Below are positions 23,488-34,177 of a stretch of DNA of 64,000 nucleotides, in pieces. The number at the start of each line of letters is the position of its first letter. The stretch's first letter is position 1. This DNA comes from Rhipidocladum racemiflorum (lineage: Eukaryota > Streptophyta > Magnoliopsida > Poales > Poaceae). The position numbers and the translations under genes are program-made. A model generated the notes under the pieces. The model searched no databases, had not been told where the DNA came from, and was given only the letters and a program-made list of their open reading frames with translations. The stretch spans positions 12,633,914-12,697,913 of the forward strand of contig CM070588.1 of NCBI GenBank assembly GCA_036346355.1. Reading direction: 5' to 3'.

Positions 23488-24239
23488 GACTTAGCTCTTT
23501 CTTTTATTTTTATCTTGTGTAAAACCTCAGTAAAGAAAAAACAACGCTTTGGATTAAATGAGCATATTCGCAGGAGTTTGGTCCTTGCCTGCTTTTTTTT
23601 TTTTTTGCTTGAACTCGCTTTCAAAGCATAAGCCCGTATGATCCCGGTTCTGCGTAAAAGAAAGCAAGTTCCTGCATGGAGCGTGAATCTGAGCAAAGAA
23701 AACAAGTTCTGCGTAGATCAAATATCATAGACACGAGCAAAGGAGCCTTGGTAAGGAGGGACGGAACGTTCCTTATCATACGTAGCCCCTACCATGGACA
23801 AAGGTCGTGTCCTCACCGCTATGCGAGCACGAGTTTGTTCATGGGAGTTTTTAAGGGTCGCTTTGGTCGTAACGATTTTTTGAATTACTCGAATAGATCG
23901 GTTGCGTTTGAGTGAATCGTGAGCACAGGCGATTTGTGCTTTAAACCAACAATACGTAGAGCCACCATACCCGAAAGTGGTCACCGGACCGGGCTTAGAG
24001 TGGATGTTCGCGCTCGACCATGCATACAAATGAAGAGCTACTGCTGGAAAGTGGGCGATTGGGCGAGCATCCGGCCAGGGGCCAAGGGAGATGGCGGCGC
24101 ACATACTTGTTGGATAAGTTAAATCTGTAGTCTTTGGTAGACGACGATGCTCGTTCGACAAAGCGAGGACGAAATTCGAGAAAGAGGGAAAATGATTTAT
24201 TGGAAAAGAACGCAAGGGGCGCGAGATAGGAGTACTCGT
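23488..24239. other. Tat element spacer between antisense ORF and integrase end
   Basis: About 750 bp between two converging genes. It includes a T-run at 23593-23607. ORFs on both strands (for example 23718-24215, minus) show no known domain. It would contain the 3' ends of both transcripts. Confidence 0.5.
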
Positions 24240-25440
24240 CTAAACGTAGAATTTACGCAGCTGATCGATGTTCCAGTCTTTGGTGAGCTCCCGACCATCC
24301 GGCATCGCGAGGCTTAACAGCTCCCGGCGCGCTATCAGACATGACCGTGTAGGGTCCTTCCCACCTTGGGGTCACTTGTTGGCCTTCGACGAGTCTTGAA
24401 CTCTTCGTAAGACCATGTCGCCCGACTTGTAGGGCCCTAGGTCGGACCGCCTTGGCTGCATGCCTACGAAGAGCTTGTAGGTAAATTGCAGACCGAGCAA
24501 CGCCCGTTCGCGTGTCGCTCGACGAGGTCCAGTCGACGAGGCGCTCAACCTCTTGATCGATGGAATCGATCATTGCACCCTTGGGGAACCCAGACGATTT
24601 CGGCAGCGTAATGGCCTCCGCACCGTAGACGAGTTGGAAAGGCGTCTACTTTGTGGCTCGACTTGTCGTGGTGCGGATAGACCAAAGAACGGCGGGAAGC
24701 TCCTCCACCCACTGCCGCTTGTCTTTGGTTGAGGGTCTTAAAGACTCTCTTTTATGCCCTGGACTAGCTGCCCATTTGCTCGCTCATTTGCTCCGTTACT
24801 CTGTGGATGTGCCACGTGGCGAAAGCAGACCTTGGTCCCGACCTCCTCACAAGTAACTTTGGAACAGTTCACCGTGAATCGGGTCCCATTGTCTCGTGAT
24901 TAGGCGGTTGGGTACCCCAACCGGGTTACCACGTTGTCGCGTGAGGAACCTCTTGGCCGCTCGGGCCGAGATGGTCGAGAGGCTGCTCGGCCTCTATCCA
25001 CTTAGTGAAAGTGTCGATGGCCACGAGCAAATACTTGCAGCCTTCGACCTCGGGAAAGGGTCCAAGGACGCCGAGCCCCAGTCGAGAATGGCCACGCAGC
25101 GGTATGGTTTGTAGGGCATATGCCGGTTGGCCGGTTTTGCGAGCATGGAACGGCATGCTCGGCAGGTCGTTACGATTGACCGCGTCCGTCAAGGCCGTCG
25201 GCCAAGAGGTAACCCAATCGGAAGGCTTTGCTCACAAGCGTTACGAAGACGAATGAGCTCCGCACATTCCTTCGTGGATATCACGAAGAAGGTACTGCCT
25301 TCCTCCTGGGAGACGCATTTGGAAAGGATTCCTAATGTCGCCTTTCCGATATAGGTCGCCTTCGATCGATCTGTCTTGAGAAGATCGCCTTGTTAGCCGA
25401 ACGCTCGGCTTCTTCCTCGGGCAATGTCCCATGCGCAAGG
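24240..25440 (-). pseudogene. pol: Tat integrase, frameshifted
   Basis: On the minus strand from 25440: part of the zinc-binding end (LLRDIHEGMCGAH at about 25270), the core with catalytic Asp context (LGPFPEVEGCKYLLVAIDTFTKWIEAE around 25000-25110), and the C-terminal block VTPRWEGPYTVMSDSAPGAV near 24320-24380 with a WNID-like end near 24260. These blocks are in different frames. Integrase inserts the cDNA; this family has no chromodomain. Confidence 0.82.
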
Positions 25441-25479
25441 TATTGGATGAATGGCGTCATCCAATTTGCGCTTTGCTCG

Positions 25480-26000
25480 AGGAATGAGACCCTACCGCCC
25501 GGTCTCTGGTGCCTCCTCTTCGAGAGGGAATGGAGGGCTTATGTAGGTGCTCGACGAGCACCCCACGAGCGGCGGTTTGGGAGGAACCGACCTTAGACAT
25601 TTGGTCGGCCAGGGAATTATCCTTCCTGGGATGTAGATTACTTCAAATTCTTGAAGTATTTCTCCATCTTCCTTACTTCGCCAGGTACAGCGCCATTGAG
25701 GTATCGAACACCGATACTCCTTGTTGACCTGGTTCACGACCAACCGTGAATCGCCCTTCACAGGTGAGCCGTTGGACTCCTAGCGATTTGCATGCCCGAA
25801 GTCCGGCCAAAAGGCCTTCGTACTCCGCCCGCGTTGTTAGTCGCGGCGAAATGTAGTTGGATGGCGTCTTGTAGCTGCTCTCCGTCCGGGAGACCAAGAT
25901 GACGCCAGCCCCAGGCGCTCGTATGCTCGGGATCCGTCAAAATACAAGGTCCAGGAGTTTCTCGAATCATTGGTCCCGCTTTGGTGGTGCCGAGCCGACC
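25480..26000 (-). pseudogene. pol: Second (archaeal-type) RNase H of the Tat element, frameshifted
   Basis: Minus strand near 25945 reads WTLYFDGS, then AEYEGLLAGLRACKSLGVQRL near 25780-25830, then GDSRLVVNQVNKEYRCS near 25700-25755. These carry the Asp, Glu and Asp expected of an RNase H core. An added archaeal-type RNase H between the RT-linked one and integrase is a known mark of the Tat lineage and supports the assignment. Confidence 0.75.
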
Positions 26001-26450
26001 ATTCTGCCACGAATCAGCCAGGACTTGTGATTTTATCGCCGTGCGGGCTGAGAATACCAGCTCGAACTCGGCGAGTTCCATTGCCCACTTGGCTATGCGA
26101 CCACCGAGCGTCCTGATTTTTCAGGATTTCCTGAGTGGGAAGCCGGTCGGCACTACGATCTTGTGTGCTTGAAAGTAGTGACGCAACTTCCGGAGGCCAT
26201 CGATAATGAGTACAGTGGTTTCGGACCTCGGGTAACGCCTCCTTTGGTCCATGAAGTACTTTCACGACGTAATAGATAGGTCGCCGGGTACCATCTCTTT
26301 CTCGCCAACACCGAGCTCACCGCGTCGCGGGTTGCCGCTGTATAATAGCAATTCTTCCCCTGCCGTGGGTGTGACGAGGACGGGCGGCTTGGAGAGGTAC
26401 TGTTTTAGCTCTTTGAACGCTGCTGATCAGCTTCCTCCGTCCATGTGAAG
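26001..26450 (-). pseudogene. pol: RT-linked RNase H / connection domain of the Tat element
   Basis: Minus-strand pieces near 26120-26180 resemble YFQAHKIVVPT and LRKS, followed by QVGNGTR and AEFELVFSARTAIKSQVLADS at about 26020-26080, the usual end of the first RNase H in Tat elements. Frame changes separate them. Confidence 0.68.
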
Positions 26451-27300
26451 CCATCATGTTTGCGGAGGGCTTTAAAGAAAGGTAGTCCTCGCTCCCAATC
26501 GGAGACGAACCGGCTTAAGCGGCCATCCTCCCGGTCGAGCTTGTACTTCCTTTACGCATGTGGGCGACCTCATGTTCTCAATGGCTTCGATCTTCTCTCG
26601 GTTAGCCCCAACGCCATGTGGCCCGACCATGTAGCCGAGCACCTTGCTGACCTTCACGCCGAATACGCATTTTTCTCGGATTTAGCTTTATTCGATGCTT
26701 ATTGAGGTTACAGAAAGTTTCTTCTAAGTCAAGAACGTGACCTGAAGTACTCTTGCTCTTGACAACTATGTCGCCGACATATACCTCCAAATTTCGACCT
26801 ATTTGATGCATGAAAGTCTTCTCGCATGAGGCGTTGAAAGGTTGCTCCCGCATTTCTCGGACCGAAAGACATGGTCGTATAGCGTAAGGTACCGAACGGG
26901 GTGATGAAGGAAGTCTTTCCTCGTCTTCGCGACAGTCGATCGATGATAGCCTGAATAGGCGTCTAGGAAGCTCATGGTCAGTGACCCCGCCGTCGCGTCC
27001 ACCAATTGGTCTATGCGAGGCAACGGATAGTTGTCTTTTGGGCACGCTGCGTTCAAACCCGTGTGGTCGACGCACATGCGCCACTTGCCTCCTTTCTTCG
27101 ACCAGGACTGGATTGGCTAGCCACTCGGAGTGCTCAATCTCTCCGATGAAGCCAGCTTTTAGGAGTTTATCAAGTTCCTCCCTGATGATTGCTTGTTTTT
27201 CCGGGAAAAGCGTCTAAGTTTCGTCTCACTGGTTTTTGTCGGTGAACCGCTAGCTTTGTGCTCGACCACCTCCCTTGGGACTCCGGCATGTCGGATGGTT
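26451..27300 (-). pseudogene. pol: Tat reverse transcriptase, frameshifted
   Basis: Minus strand: EHSEWLANPVLV near 27100-27135, then MCVDHTGLNAACPKDNYPLPRIDQLVDATAG with SFLDAYSGYH (26930-27077), then VYVGDIVVKSKS near 26760. CPKD-PLPRID-LVD is the typical Tat RT signature. The catalytic box reads YVGD where YVDD is expected, a change of one essential Asp. The thumb part continues to about 26470 in other frames. Confidence 0.87.
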
Positions 27301-27344
27301 CCCAGCGAACACATCCGACCTTGCTCGGAGGAAAGTGACGAGCT

Positions 27345-27905
27345 CGAGTTCCTATTTGGGATCTAGGGAAGATCCCAAATGAACGACCCTGGCCGGTTCC
27401 GACTCGTTGAGCGGAACAGCCTTGGTCTCTCCTCCAGGTTGGAGGGCAAGTTTAGGCCTGAATGCTTCGGCTCTTGGTCGTGGCCGCGAGCGGCAATCGA
27501 CCGACCATATCCAGCGCTCTTTTCGTCGCAATTGAGTGCGGACTTGTGGTTCCCTTTGACGGTTATGACTCCGTTTGGCCCGGGAATCTTTAGGCACTGA
27601 TACGCGTGATGCGAGGCGGCCATGAACTTGGCCAAGGCCGGCCTGCCGAGGATGGCGTTGTAGGCCGACTCGAAGTCTACTACCTCGAAGGTGATTAGCT
27701 CCGTTCTGAAGTTACTTGGGCCGCCGAAACTTACGGGCAAGACGACCTGCCCCAGAGGTTTGATCGAGGTGCCCGGGACTATCCCGAAGAAGGGCACGGC
27801 CACACTCTTGATTTTGGAACGAGGAATCTGCATCTCGTCCAATACCTTGGCTGCAACAAGGTCCAAAGAGCTCCCGGAGTCTATGAGGACCCGGCGACGG
27901 CCAGT
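27345..27905 (-). pseudogene. pro: Tat aspartic protease, mostly open
   Basis: Minus strand: RRVLIDSGSSLDLVAAKVL places the active-site DSGSS at 27867-27881. It continues without break through VPFFGIVPGTSIKPLGQVVLPVSFGG (as separate short runs) to the second protease motif YNAILGRPAL near 27640 and on to KGNHKSALNCDEKSAG. It is the best-preserved domain of the element. It frees Gag and Pol products from the polyprotein. Confidence 0.85.
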
Positions 27906-28169
27906 GATTGCTGATGGTGGGGTTCACGACCATCGGAAGCCTCTGGGGTTTGGTCATCCCCAAGGGACAATCGTCTCGAGAATGTGAGGATACCTCCGAC
28001 CATTTCACCTTGCCGGAGGCTTACCCTGGGTAACATGGTGCACTTCCTTGCAGCCTCCTTTAAGTCCCGGGACTTGTAGGCGGAGGAGCCCCGAAGATGA
28101 CCGCTATGTGATTCCTTGGTTCTTGATATTCCATTTCATCCTCACTTTCCTCGTGGGCTGTTTTCCTTT

Positions 28170-30110
28170 GTCGCTTTCACCCTGCTCGAAGCGTCGGCAT
28201 GGGACCCCTGCCAGAAACTGCTTCCAGCGGTAGGTCCACGTTCGGCAATTCCGTAGGTCGTGCCGTCTTTGGTGAAGTGGACAGATGAAAGTCGCCCGTC
28301 GGTCCGCTTGGTCGCCTCGTCGGTCCGCTTGGTCGCCTCGTCCTCGAGGCCTGGTGGTTGTCCTCTTCCTCGAGCATTAGGCCCACTGGCCAGGCCTGAG
28401 TTGCCCGGGCCGTTGTTGTTCCACCGCGGCTACCATGGCCGGGCGAGGGTTGCTTTTTCTTCTTCTTCTTGATCTTCTTGTCTACTGAGTCGAACCCTTT
28501 TTGCTAGCCGAGGTCTCTAGGCCAGGTGAGGCGACTTCCCTTCATCCAAAGATTTTCTTCCATTGGACGGCTTCATCTGCGTTGGCGTATCGATCGGCCA
28601 TTCGGAAGAGCTCGTTATTGTTAGATCCGGTGGATCTCCAGGTCCCTGTGTGAAGCGCGACGCCTCGCACTCCCGAACTTGAAAGCTCTGACGATGTACC
28701 TCGTCCGATATGTTCGATCGAGTTCGGACCTGGATGAACCTCTGGGCGAATTGTCGCGAGGTTTCCCGTCCGTCAGATCAAAGCGCTCCAGGTCGCGCTC
28801 TTTTCCGGCGGATGTAGCAGCTCTGAAATTCGCCGAGTGCGGCGCCGAGCTGCCCCAGGACCGTATGGATCCTTCCTTTTGATTGAAAAGCCACGCGTCA
28901 CGAGCAGCTCCGTCGGGACCGTGGAAGGTAATTTGCCATTACCCCTCATCACCTCGTGGCGAGGATGGCGGTAGTGTATATCGAGAGAAATTCATCCGGG
29001 TTACGGGTCCCGTTGAATCTCTCGACGTGGCGAGCTTGAACTGTTTGGCCATGCGACGTCCGGAGGAGCTCGTGAAGGCCCGGCAGCGGCTCGGGGTTTC
29101 GCGACGAAAACCTCGGTCACGGCGGCCTCCACGCGGATCTTCCACCCAACGCCCGTCGCGCTGGCCGAGTCGGAGAAAACCTCATGCGTCGGTCGTGCCG
29201 ATGACCGCATGGTTGCGGAGTGCTCGAGCGCCATGTCTGGCGATTATGCGATATCGCCCGAGGTTGCTCTGTGGATCGCTCCGGCCTTTCCGGATCGGGT
29301 GGCGACCTGGGGCGATCTCCGAGCATGGCTCCGAGATTCATCTCTGTGTGAACGCACGGGGAGCGCGTTGTGATGGTCCCGGACACACTCCGCATCCCGG
29401 CCATGGGGAGGATCCGAGACTTTTAGCTCGGCGGCAAGCCTCTCCAAATCTTCGCCACGACCCTGCCCATGGCCTCTAAGTCTACTTGCTCGGGAAATCA
29501 CGCGAGTCACGCACGACCGCCGCCAAGGCCTGTAGCCGTTCTCGCTTCTCGTGAATCAAGCGGCGGCGAGCTTTGACGGCGCTCCGGAGTGCGATCGGGA
29601 GTTCGGTACCCGCGAGGTCCTTTCCGTGGAGGCGCACCTCCCCTTTGCCTGGCGGCGAATGCTCGCAAGCGTCTTTCCCAAAGACGCCTCCAAGTGGCGT
29701 CTGGCCGCCTCATAGTGGTCGTGCTGGCGGCGTCCGAGGATCCCTCTCCGGGCTCCGCGTGGCTCCCAGCCATGTTGACTGACGAGAGCGAGACAGCGAT
29801 GGGGACATCATTGTATCCCCTTGGGACGCTGGTCTCTCTGGCCGAGCTCTAGGTCGCCTGGTATGTCCAGGCCATCGTGAGAGCTCGTTGCGCCATCCTC
29901 GGGTCTCCGAGGGTAATGTCTGGGAATGGAGGATCTGCCCTCGCATTCCCGTGTCCGAGGAAAGGCTCCCGCACTCGGTGTGATCGATAGGATCGGTCAC
30001 CCTGGGCACGTTGTCGGGCGGCGTAGTACACGCCGTCATCCTCAACGTGGTCAAAGACACAAGGTCCCGAGTGTCTCCGAGTTTGGCATCCTCGAGGATC
30101 TTGGTCCGCC
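28170..30110 (-). pseudogene. gag: Tat gag, frameshifted
   Basis: The region lies between PBS and protease. A zinc-knuckle-like motif is readable on the minus strand at about 28235-28290 (FICPLHQRRHDLRNC: Cys, His, His, Cys), as in other Tat Gags. Upstream, capsid-like pieces occur in several frames (for example 28939-29234 and 29710-30060), rich in Arg and Pro, with no single long frame. Assigned mainly by position and by the knuckle. Confidence 0.68.
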
Positions 30111-30121
30111 ACGGGAATCAA

Positions 30122-30145
30122 ACTGCGTCCCCACGGACGGCGCCG
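30122..30145 (-). other. Primer-binding site of Tat element
   Basis: Minus strand reads CGGCGCCGTCCGTGGGGACG directly inside the 5' LTR. Grass Tat elements commonly have a GGCGCCGTCTGTGGGGA-like PBS, often assigned to tRNA-Asp. It fixes the minus orientation of the element. Confidence 0.78.
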
Positions 30146-30146
30146 G

Positions 30147-30782
30147 TATCGGCGATTGGAGAACGGGCTCCCGCCGAGCTTACTTGTTGAATGGGGATCA
30201 ACAGAGCCCGTCGCACGGATCGAAGAGGGCGTTCGAGCGACGCGAGGTCGGGAGAAGGAGGCCGGAAAAAGGGGGACGCGGTGTTTTTATCCTGGTTCGG
30301 GCCTCTCACCGCCGAGATAATGACCCTACTCCGATTGTATTGTGTTCTATCTTTCGTGTGCCTTCCTCCTGTTCTGCATCTTCAGGGGTTTAAATACTAT
30401 GACTAGAGATGCGAAAAAGTAATCGCCTCCGGATCACGCTATGTATCCATATCCGTGATGCTGCCCTTGATTCCGCGTTATTTGAATTTCGGGTATGATT
30501 TCCCTTGATCTCCTGGCTGATTGGTTGCCTCCTTCCTTCCTCGCAGCTCCGGGCCCTCCGACCAAGACACCCGAAAGCAGGTCGTGGCCTCCACGAGCAT
30601 GCTTGCTCGTGGGGGGTGTGTTTGGTGCTTCTGCGAACGGAGGCGCAAACGCGTATGCTCGGAGGAGAAGGAGGGATGCTCGTTTCGTTCTCCCGAGCAT
30701 CTTCCCTTAGTGCCGCTTGGTCGGCGGGTTTAGCTTTTCACGGGGGTACCGTGGTCTTTTGCCAGATAGCCAATCCCCGACA
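30147..30782 (-). repeat. Tat element 5' LTR
   Basis: On the minus strand it starts TGTCGGGGATTGGC and ends CGATA (CGACA expected). It repeats 19406-20041. The neighbouring GAAGG is the target duplication. Confidence 0.92.
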
Positions 30783-31939
30783 GAAGGCAAGTTGTGCTTT
30801 GACCATGTTGATCCTATTTCGAAATCTATTTTGATTTAAACTATTGCATGCTAGTTCAAATAGAAAGATACTTTGTTTAAACATGGGGGTTAGATAAATA
30901 CCAATTTGCTGTATGACACCTTGATTATTTAAGTATGTGCCATGATCCCTTGTCACCCTAGTTGTGGTTTACTAGTTGGACATTATTAAATTGCCAACAT
31001 GGGTTTAGACCGTTGTAGTACACTGCTTAGACCTGCTACGTGCTCATGACATGATTTTGGGACAATCAAATGTTAATATTGACTTAATGATATATTGAAC
31101 CTGTTTTGGAAAAGTATCATGTGATGTTGATGGCACGTGGTGCTTGGTAATCAACTGGGGTTTTGATAAACAGTTTTCGACCAGGGCATGTGGCAAGAGT
31201 AATCAGGTGGGCCAGTTGTGGCATTGGGGATGTTGATTTGGTTCTTTGGGTTAGTCTTGCCCTGGTCACTCTAAGGACTTAACCTTGCAAGCCTTTGAAC
31301 TGGGTCATACTTGCAACCACATGGCTGGAATGGGACGCCCCTAGTTGACTAAGTCGCTAAGGACTCACTTGTGGAGCCTCAGGGTGTCAATTACACCGTT
31401 TGTGTGATTGTACGGGGGAGCGTATCGTGGCTGTGGCCAGATACCCATCTAACGGTGTGTTGGTCCCATACTTCGCCTTGGCTAAGGGAAGGGATGGTGT
31501 AGAGCACGAACCGGAGAGGACCACCTGTGTTGTTTAAGGCTTCCGAAAGGCTTTGTTACGGGAACTCGCCTTTGTGGTGTTTGACTCAGATCTTGTGGGT
31601 AAAGTGCATAACCTCTGCAGAGTTTAGAATCTATTCGAATAGCCGTGTCCGCAGTCGACAATGCTCGGAATTACAGTCAAGGGTTAGACTTTCTGAAAAT
31701 AACTTGGATTTGAAAGGTTGGTTTGGTTTGGTAATGAAGATGATGGAAATGTGGTTTAGGATGGGGAAAAATGTTTATTAAACTTCTTGAAAAGTTATTT
31801 ACGCTTTACTTATTTCTACTGCTTTCGAATCTATTTATATTACTTTTCAAATGCTGTTTACTGCAAATACACCTTGAACTATTCCTTTGTACTAAGCCAT
31901 GCATATAGTATATTAGCTTGCATTCAGGCATGACTTGTC

Positions 31940-31954
31940 GAGTACCAAGTACTC
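31940..31954 (+). other. LTR hairpin GAGTAC-CAA-GTACTC (solo Tekay LTR)
   Basis: Perfect 6-bp stem followed by ACCCTTGCC, in the same place as in the other Tekay LTRs (39432, 48526, 57606). Confidence 0.75.
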
Positions 31955-33669
31955 ACCCTTGCCTCAACACAATATCGCTTGAAGAGGAGATTACGCCACT
32001 TTGGAGGAGGAACTCCAAGAGGATTCGCTCTACTTAGGGGATGCGAGCCCGATCGGTTGCTCGTGGTATACTGGATGGCGCCACGATGTTACCTTCGTTG
32101 TTTTTCCGCTGCTATTATTATTTTCCTCTGAATAAGTTTCGCCTTACGAGGCATACATTTGTAACTTGGCCATAAGGTCGAGTAACCAGTTTGGTTATTT
32201 AAATAAAGTACTTTATTGGTATCGAGTGGTATGATTGTGATATTTACCAATGTTAAGACTGTGTGCACTAGCGCGTTCCTGGACTAGTGCTGAATACACA
32301 GAGGGTCCGGATTTGCAAATTCGGGGTCCCGACACAATCCTGAGTTCGTCCCGGATCCATCAGAGCAGCAGCAGACAGGCAAGCACCTCCTTTGATCATC
32401 TTGATCCAATATTTTACGATGTTTACTTTGATTTATCAAACTATATGCATGCGTTTAATTTCAGCAAATGTGCTAGTTTGTGGGGATGGTAGATATAACC
32501 CAAATTGGTGGTTTTCCTTAATCTATTTCCCATGGTCACATTGATAGCCCTAGTAGAGGTTAGGCAACTTAATAAATGTCACTTGGGTATAAAATGTTAA
32601 TAAATGCATATGCTTAGTCAATGCAATAGATTTGAGTCTAGTCCTTGGCAGTTACACTCATCAATCAAAATATGATTTCAAAATGAATTGAGTCAAAATG
32701 GTTAAGTTGAATTGAGTCAAATTGATAAAAATGAGTGGTGTAAATGACTCGGGGAGGAGGTATAGAATGTGAAGGTGATGGTGTGGTTAGGATTGGAGTC
32801 CTTGCCCGAGTCAACAAAAATATAAGGACCGAACTCAAAGTTAATGCTGGGTGAGTCTCGCGCAACCACATGAACTGAACTGGGGCAGAATGCCTATGTA
32901 CCTGACTTCGGGGGATAGCCAGATTTGTTAGTAGGCCGAAGAGCAAGATGAGAACTTGCGCAGCTTGGATGTGTCCTGCAATCAGCGGGTTCTCGAAGGG
33001 ACTTCATCATCCATTGGACAGAAAAAGGGGTGTTGTGGGTTCCGCTGCAACAATAGTGCCACTCGTGGGGTAATGGGGCCCGGGCAAGGGATACCCGTGT
33101 TGCGCTGCAGCGTCACGGCCGCCTAAATCCGCCAGGGTGGGATCACGCTATTGTGTCGATGTCCGGTCGACACCGATGATGGGAACGGCATGGTCAATCT
33201 GCAAGAGTCGGCATCGAAAAGTATCGCGCGTCGTGGCAACACGCTTGCTAGATAGACCCATGGGGAATGTGTGCAACTTCTGCGAAGTGTTAAGTAAAAC
33301 TAATCGATTAGCCGTGCTCACGGTTAAGAGCATCTAGCCCAGATAAGTATGGATAGTATAGAAGTTTGGTTTTGTGTCTTCTTCGAAAAAGTGTGAGTCT
33401 CGAACGGAAAGGAAGTGTTTGATGGATAGAGTCGATAATCTAGCCCATCGTTGCATTCGAGCGGGAATGGCGAACCGGTTGGGATAATATACATTATACA
33501 TATTCTGTGAAATATGTTTTATGTCAAATGCTCTTTCAATTACTAATGCTATCGGTTGTTAAATGTTGTTTACAAATAAATGCTGCTTTATGCAATCAAC
33601 CTAGTATAGAAGCTTATTCCTGTTGAAATAGCCTGCATTTAACTATATTTCCATACACTAAAGACTTGC

Positions 33670-33687
33670 GAGTACATACGTGTACTC
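33670..33687 (+). other. LTR hairpin GAGTACA-TACG-TGTACTC (W LTR)
   Basis: Perfect 7-bp stem followed by ACCGTTGC. The stem is longer than in Tekay and the loop differs, but the position and the flanks ACTTGC / ACC-TTGC correspond. Confidence 0.72.
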
Positions 33688-34177
33688 ACCGTTGCTTTCT
33701 TTGTTGTTTACTAACCTTGTCTCGAGAGGATGGTTCCGATGGTGATCCTGATGGCTCAGGTGGTCCTCTCTGCTCGCGAGCCGTATGCGGCTTGTGGTCC
33801 TTCCTCCAGTCAGTAGCCTGTGGGGTTGTCAGGCCAACTGCGCTGGTTTAGTGTTTCTTTTGCTTCCGCTATTATTCCACTTTTGGATTTTGTAATGTGT
33901 TTGTACAAGATTTACACCCAGTTATGTAATTTAACTTTAGTTCATTACTTTGTGCATTGATACTCGTGTTGTTCAGATGCAGCGATCTTGAGCTCTTGAT
34001 CCAGGAACCGGTATCGGATGCGTCTGAGCACCGGTCTGAAGCTAATGGTTCGATCCCGTCGATCGAATTTTTTTTAGATTCAGATTTTCGGTGTCGAGGC
34101 TTCTGTTGCTATACGGTGCTATACGCCACAGTAGACGGCGTACAGTACGGTATAGGAAGAGGGGTCCTCACAGTTAA

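Larger units (their letters stand above)
19406..30782 (-). mobile_element. Tat/Retand-like Gypsy LTR retrotransposon, complete, on minus strand
   Basis: Two LTRs of 636 bp (19406-20041 and 30147-30782) enclose 10.1 kb and are flanked by GAAGG. On the minus strand the order is PBS, gag, protease, RT, RNase H, a second RNase H, integrase, then an ORF on the opposite strand, polypurine tract and 3' LTR. That is the Tat-lineage layout (Retand, Grande, RIRE2 relatives). LTR ends are TGTCG...CGACA. Frames are broken in every domain, so it is not autonomous as read. It sits inside a Tekay LTR and is therefore younger than that insertion. Confidence 0.92.
17462..32334 (+). mobile_element. Solo Tekay LTR (~3.49 kb), interrupted by a Tat element
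   Basis: Own sequence is 17462-19405 and 30788-32334. It starts TGTAACACCCC and ends GGGGTCCCGACA, like the three Tekay LTRs at 36400, 45515 and 54609, and it has the same block order (AT-rich start, GC-rich promoter zone with TATTTAAA at 18073, AT-rich middle, hairpin at 31940). No interior adjoins it. More differences from the other LTRs suggest that it is older. ORFs in its GC-rich zone (17800-18940) are chance frames. Confidence 0.92.
15194..34172 (+). mobile_element. Solo LTR of family W (~4.1 kb), interrupted by nested insertions
   Basis: Own sequence is 15194-17461 and 32340-34172, about 4.1 kb. It starts TGTAATATCCCGAG, ends GGGGTCCTCACA and is flanked by GTTAA. No PBS, polypurine tract or gene accompanies it, so it is a solo LTR left after LTR-LTR recombination. 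Its 3' part has the hairpin GAGTACA-TACG-TGTACTC (33670-33687) in the same place as the Tekay hairpin, and both families end GGGGTCC, so it is probably Tekay-related. The small ORFs within it are not supported. Confidence 0.82.

Noticed and set aside
23593..23607. T-run as a terminator or poly(A) tail of a non-LTR element
   Set aside because: No LINE or SINE sequence adjoins it and no target duplication is visible; a simple homopolymer in the Tat spacer.
24253..24573. Host gene candidate on the minus strand
   Set aside because: The translation holds VTPRWEGPYTV, the C-terminal integrase block of Tat elements, and lies in pol order.
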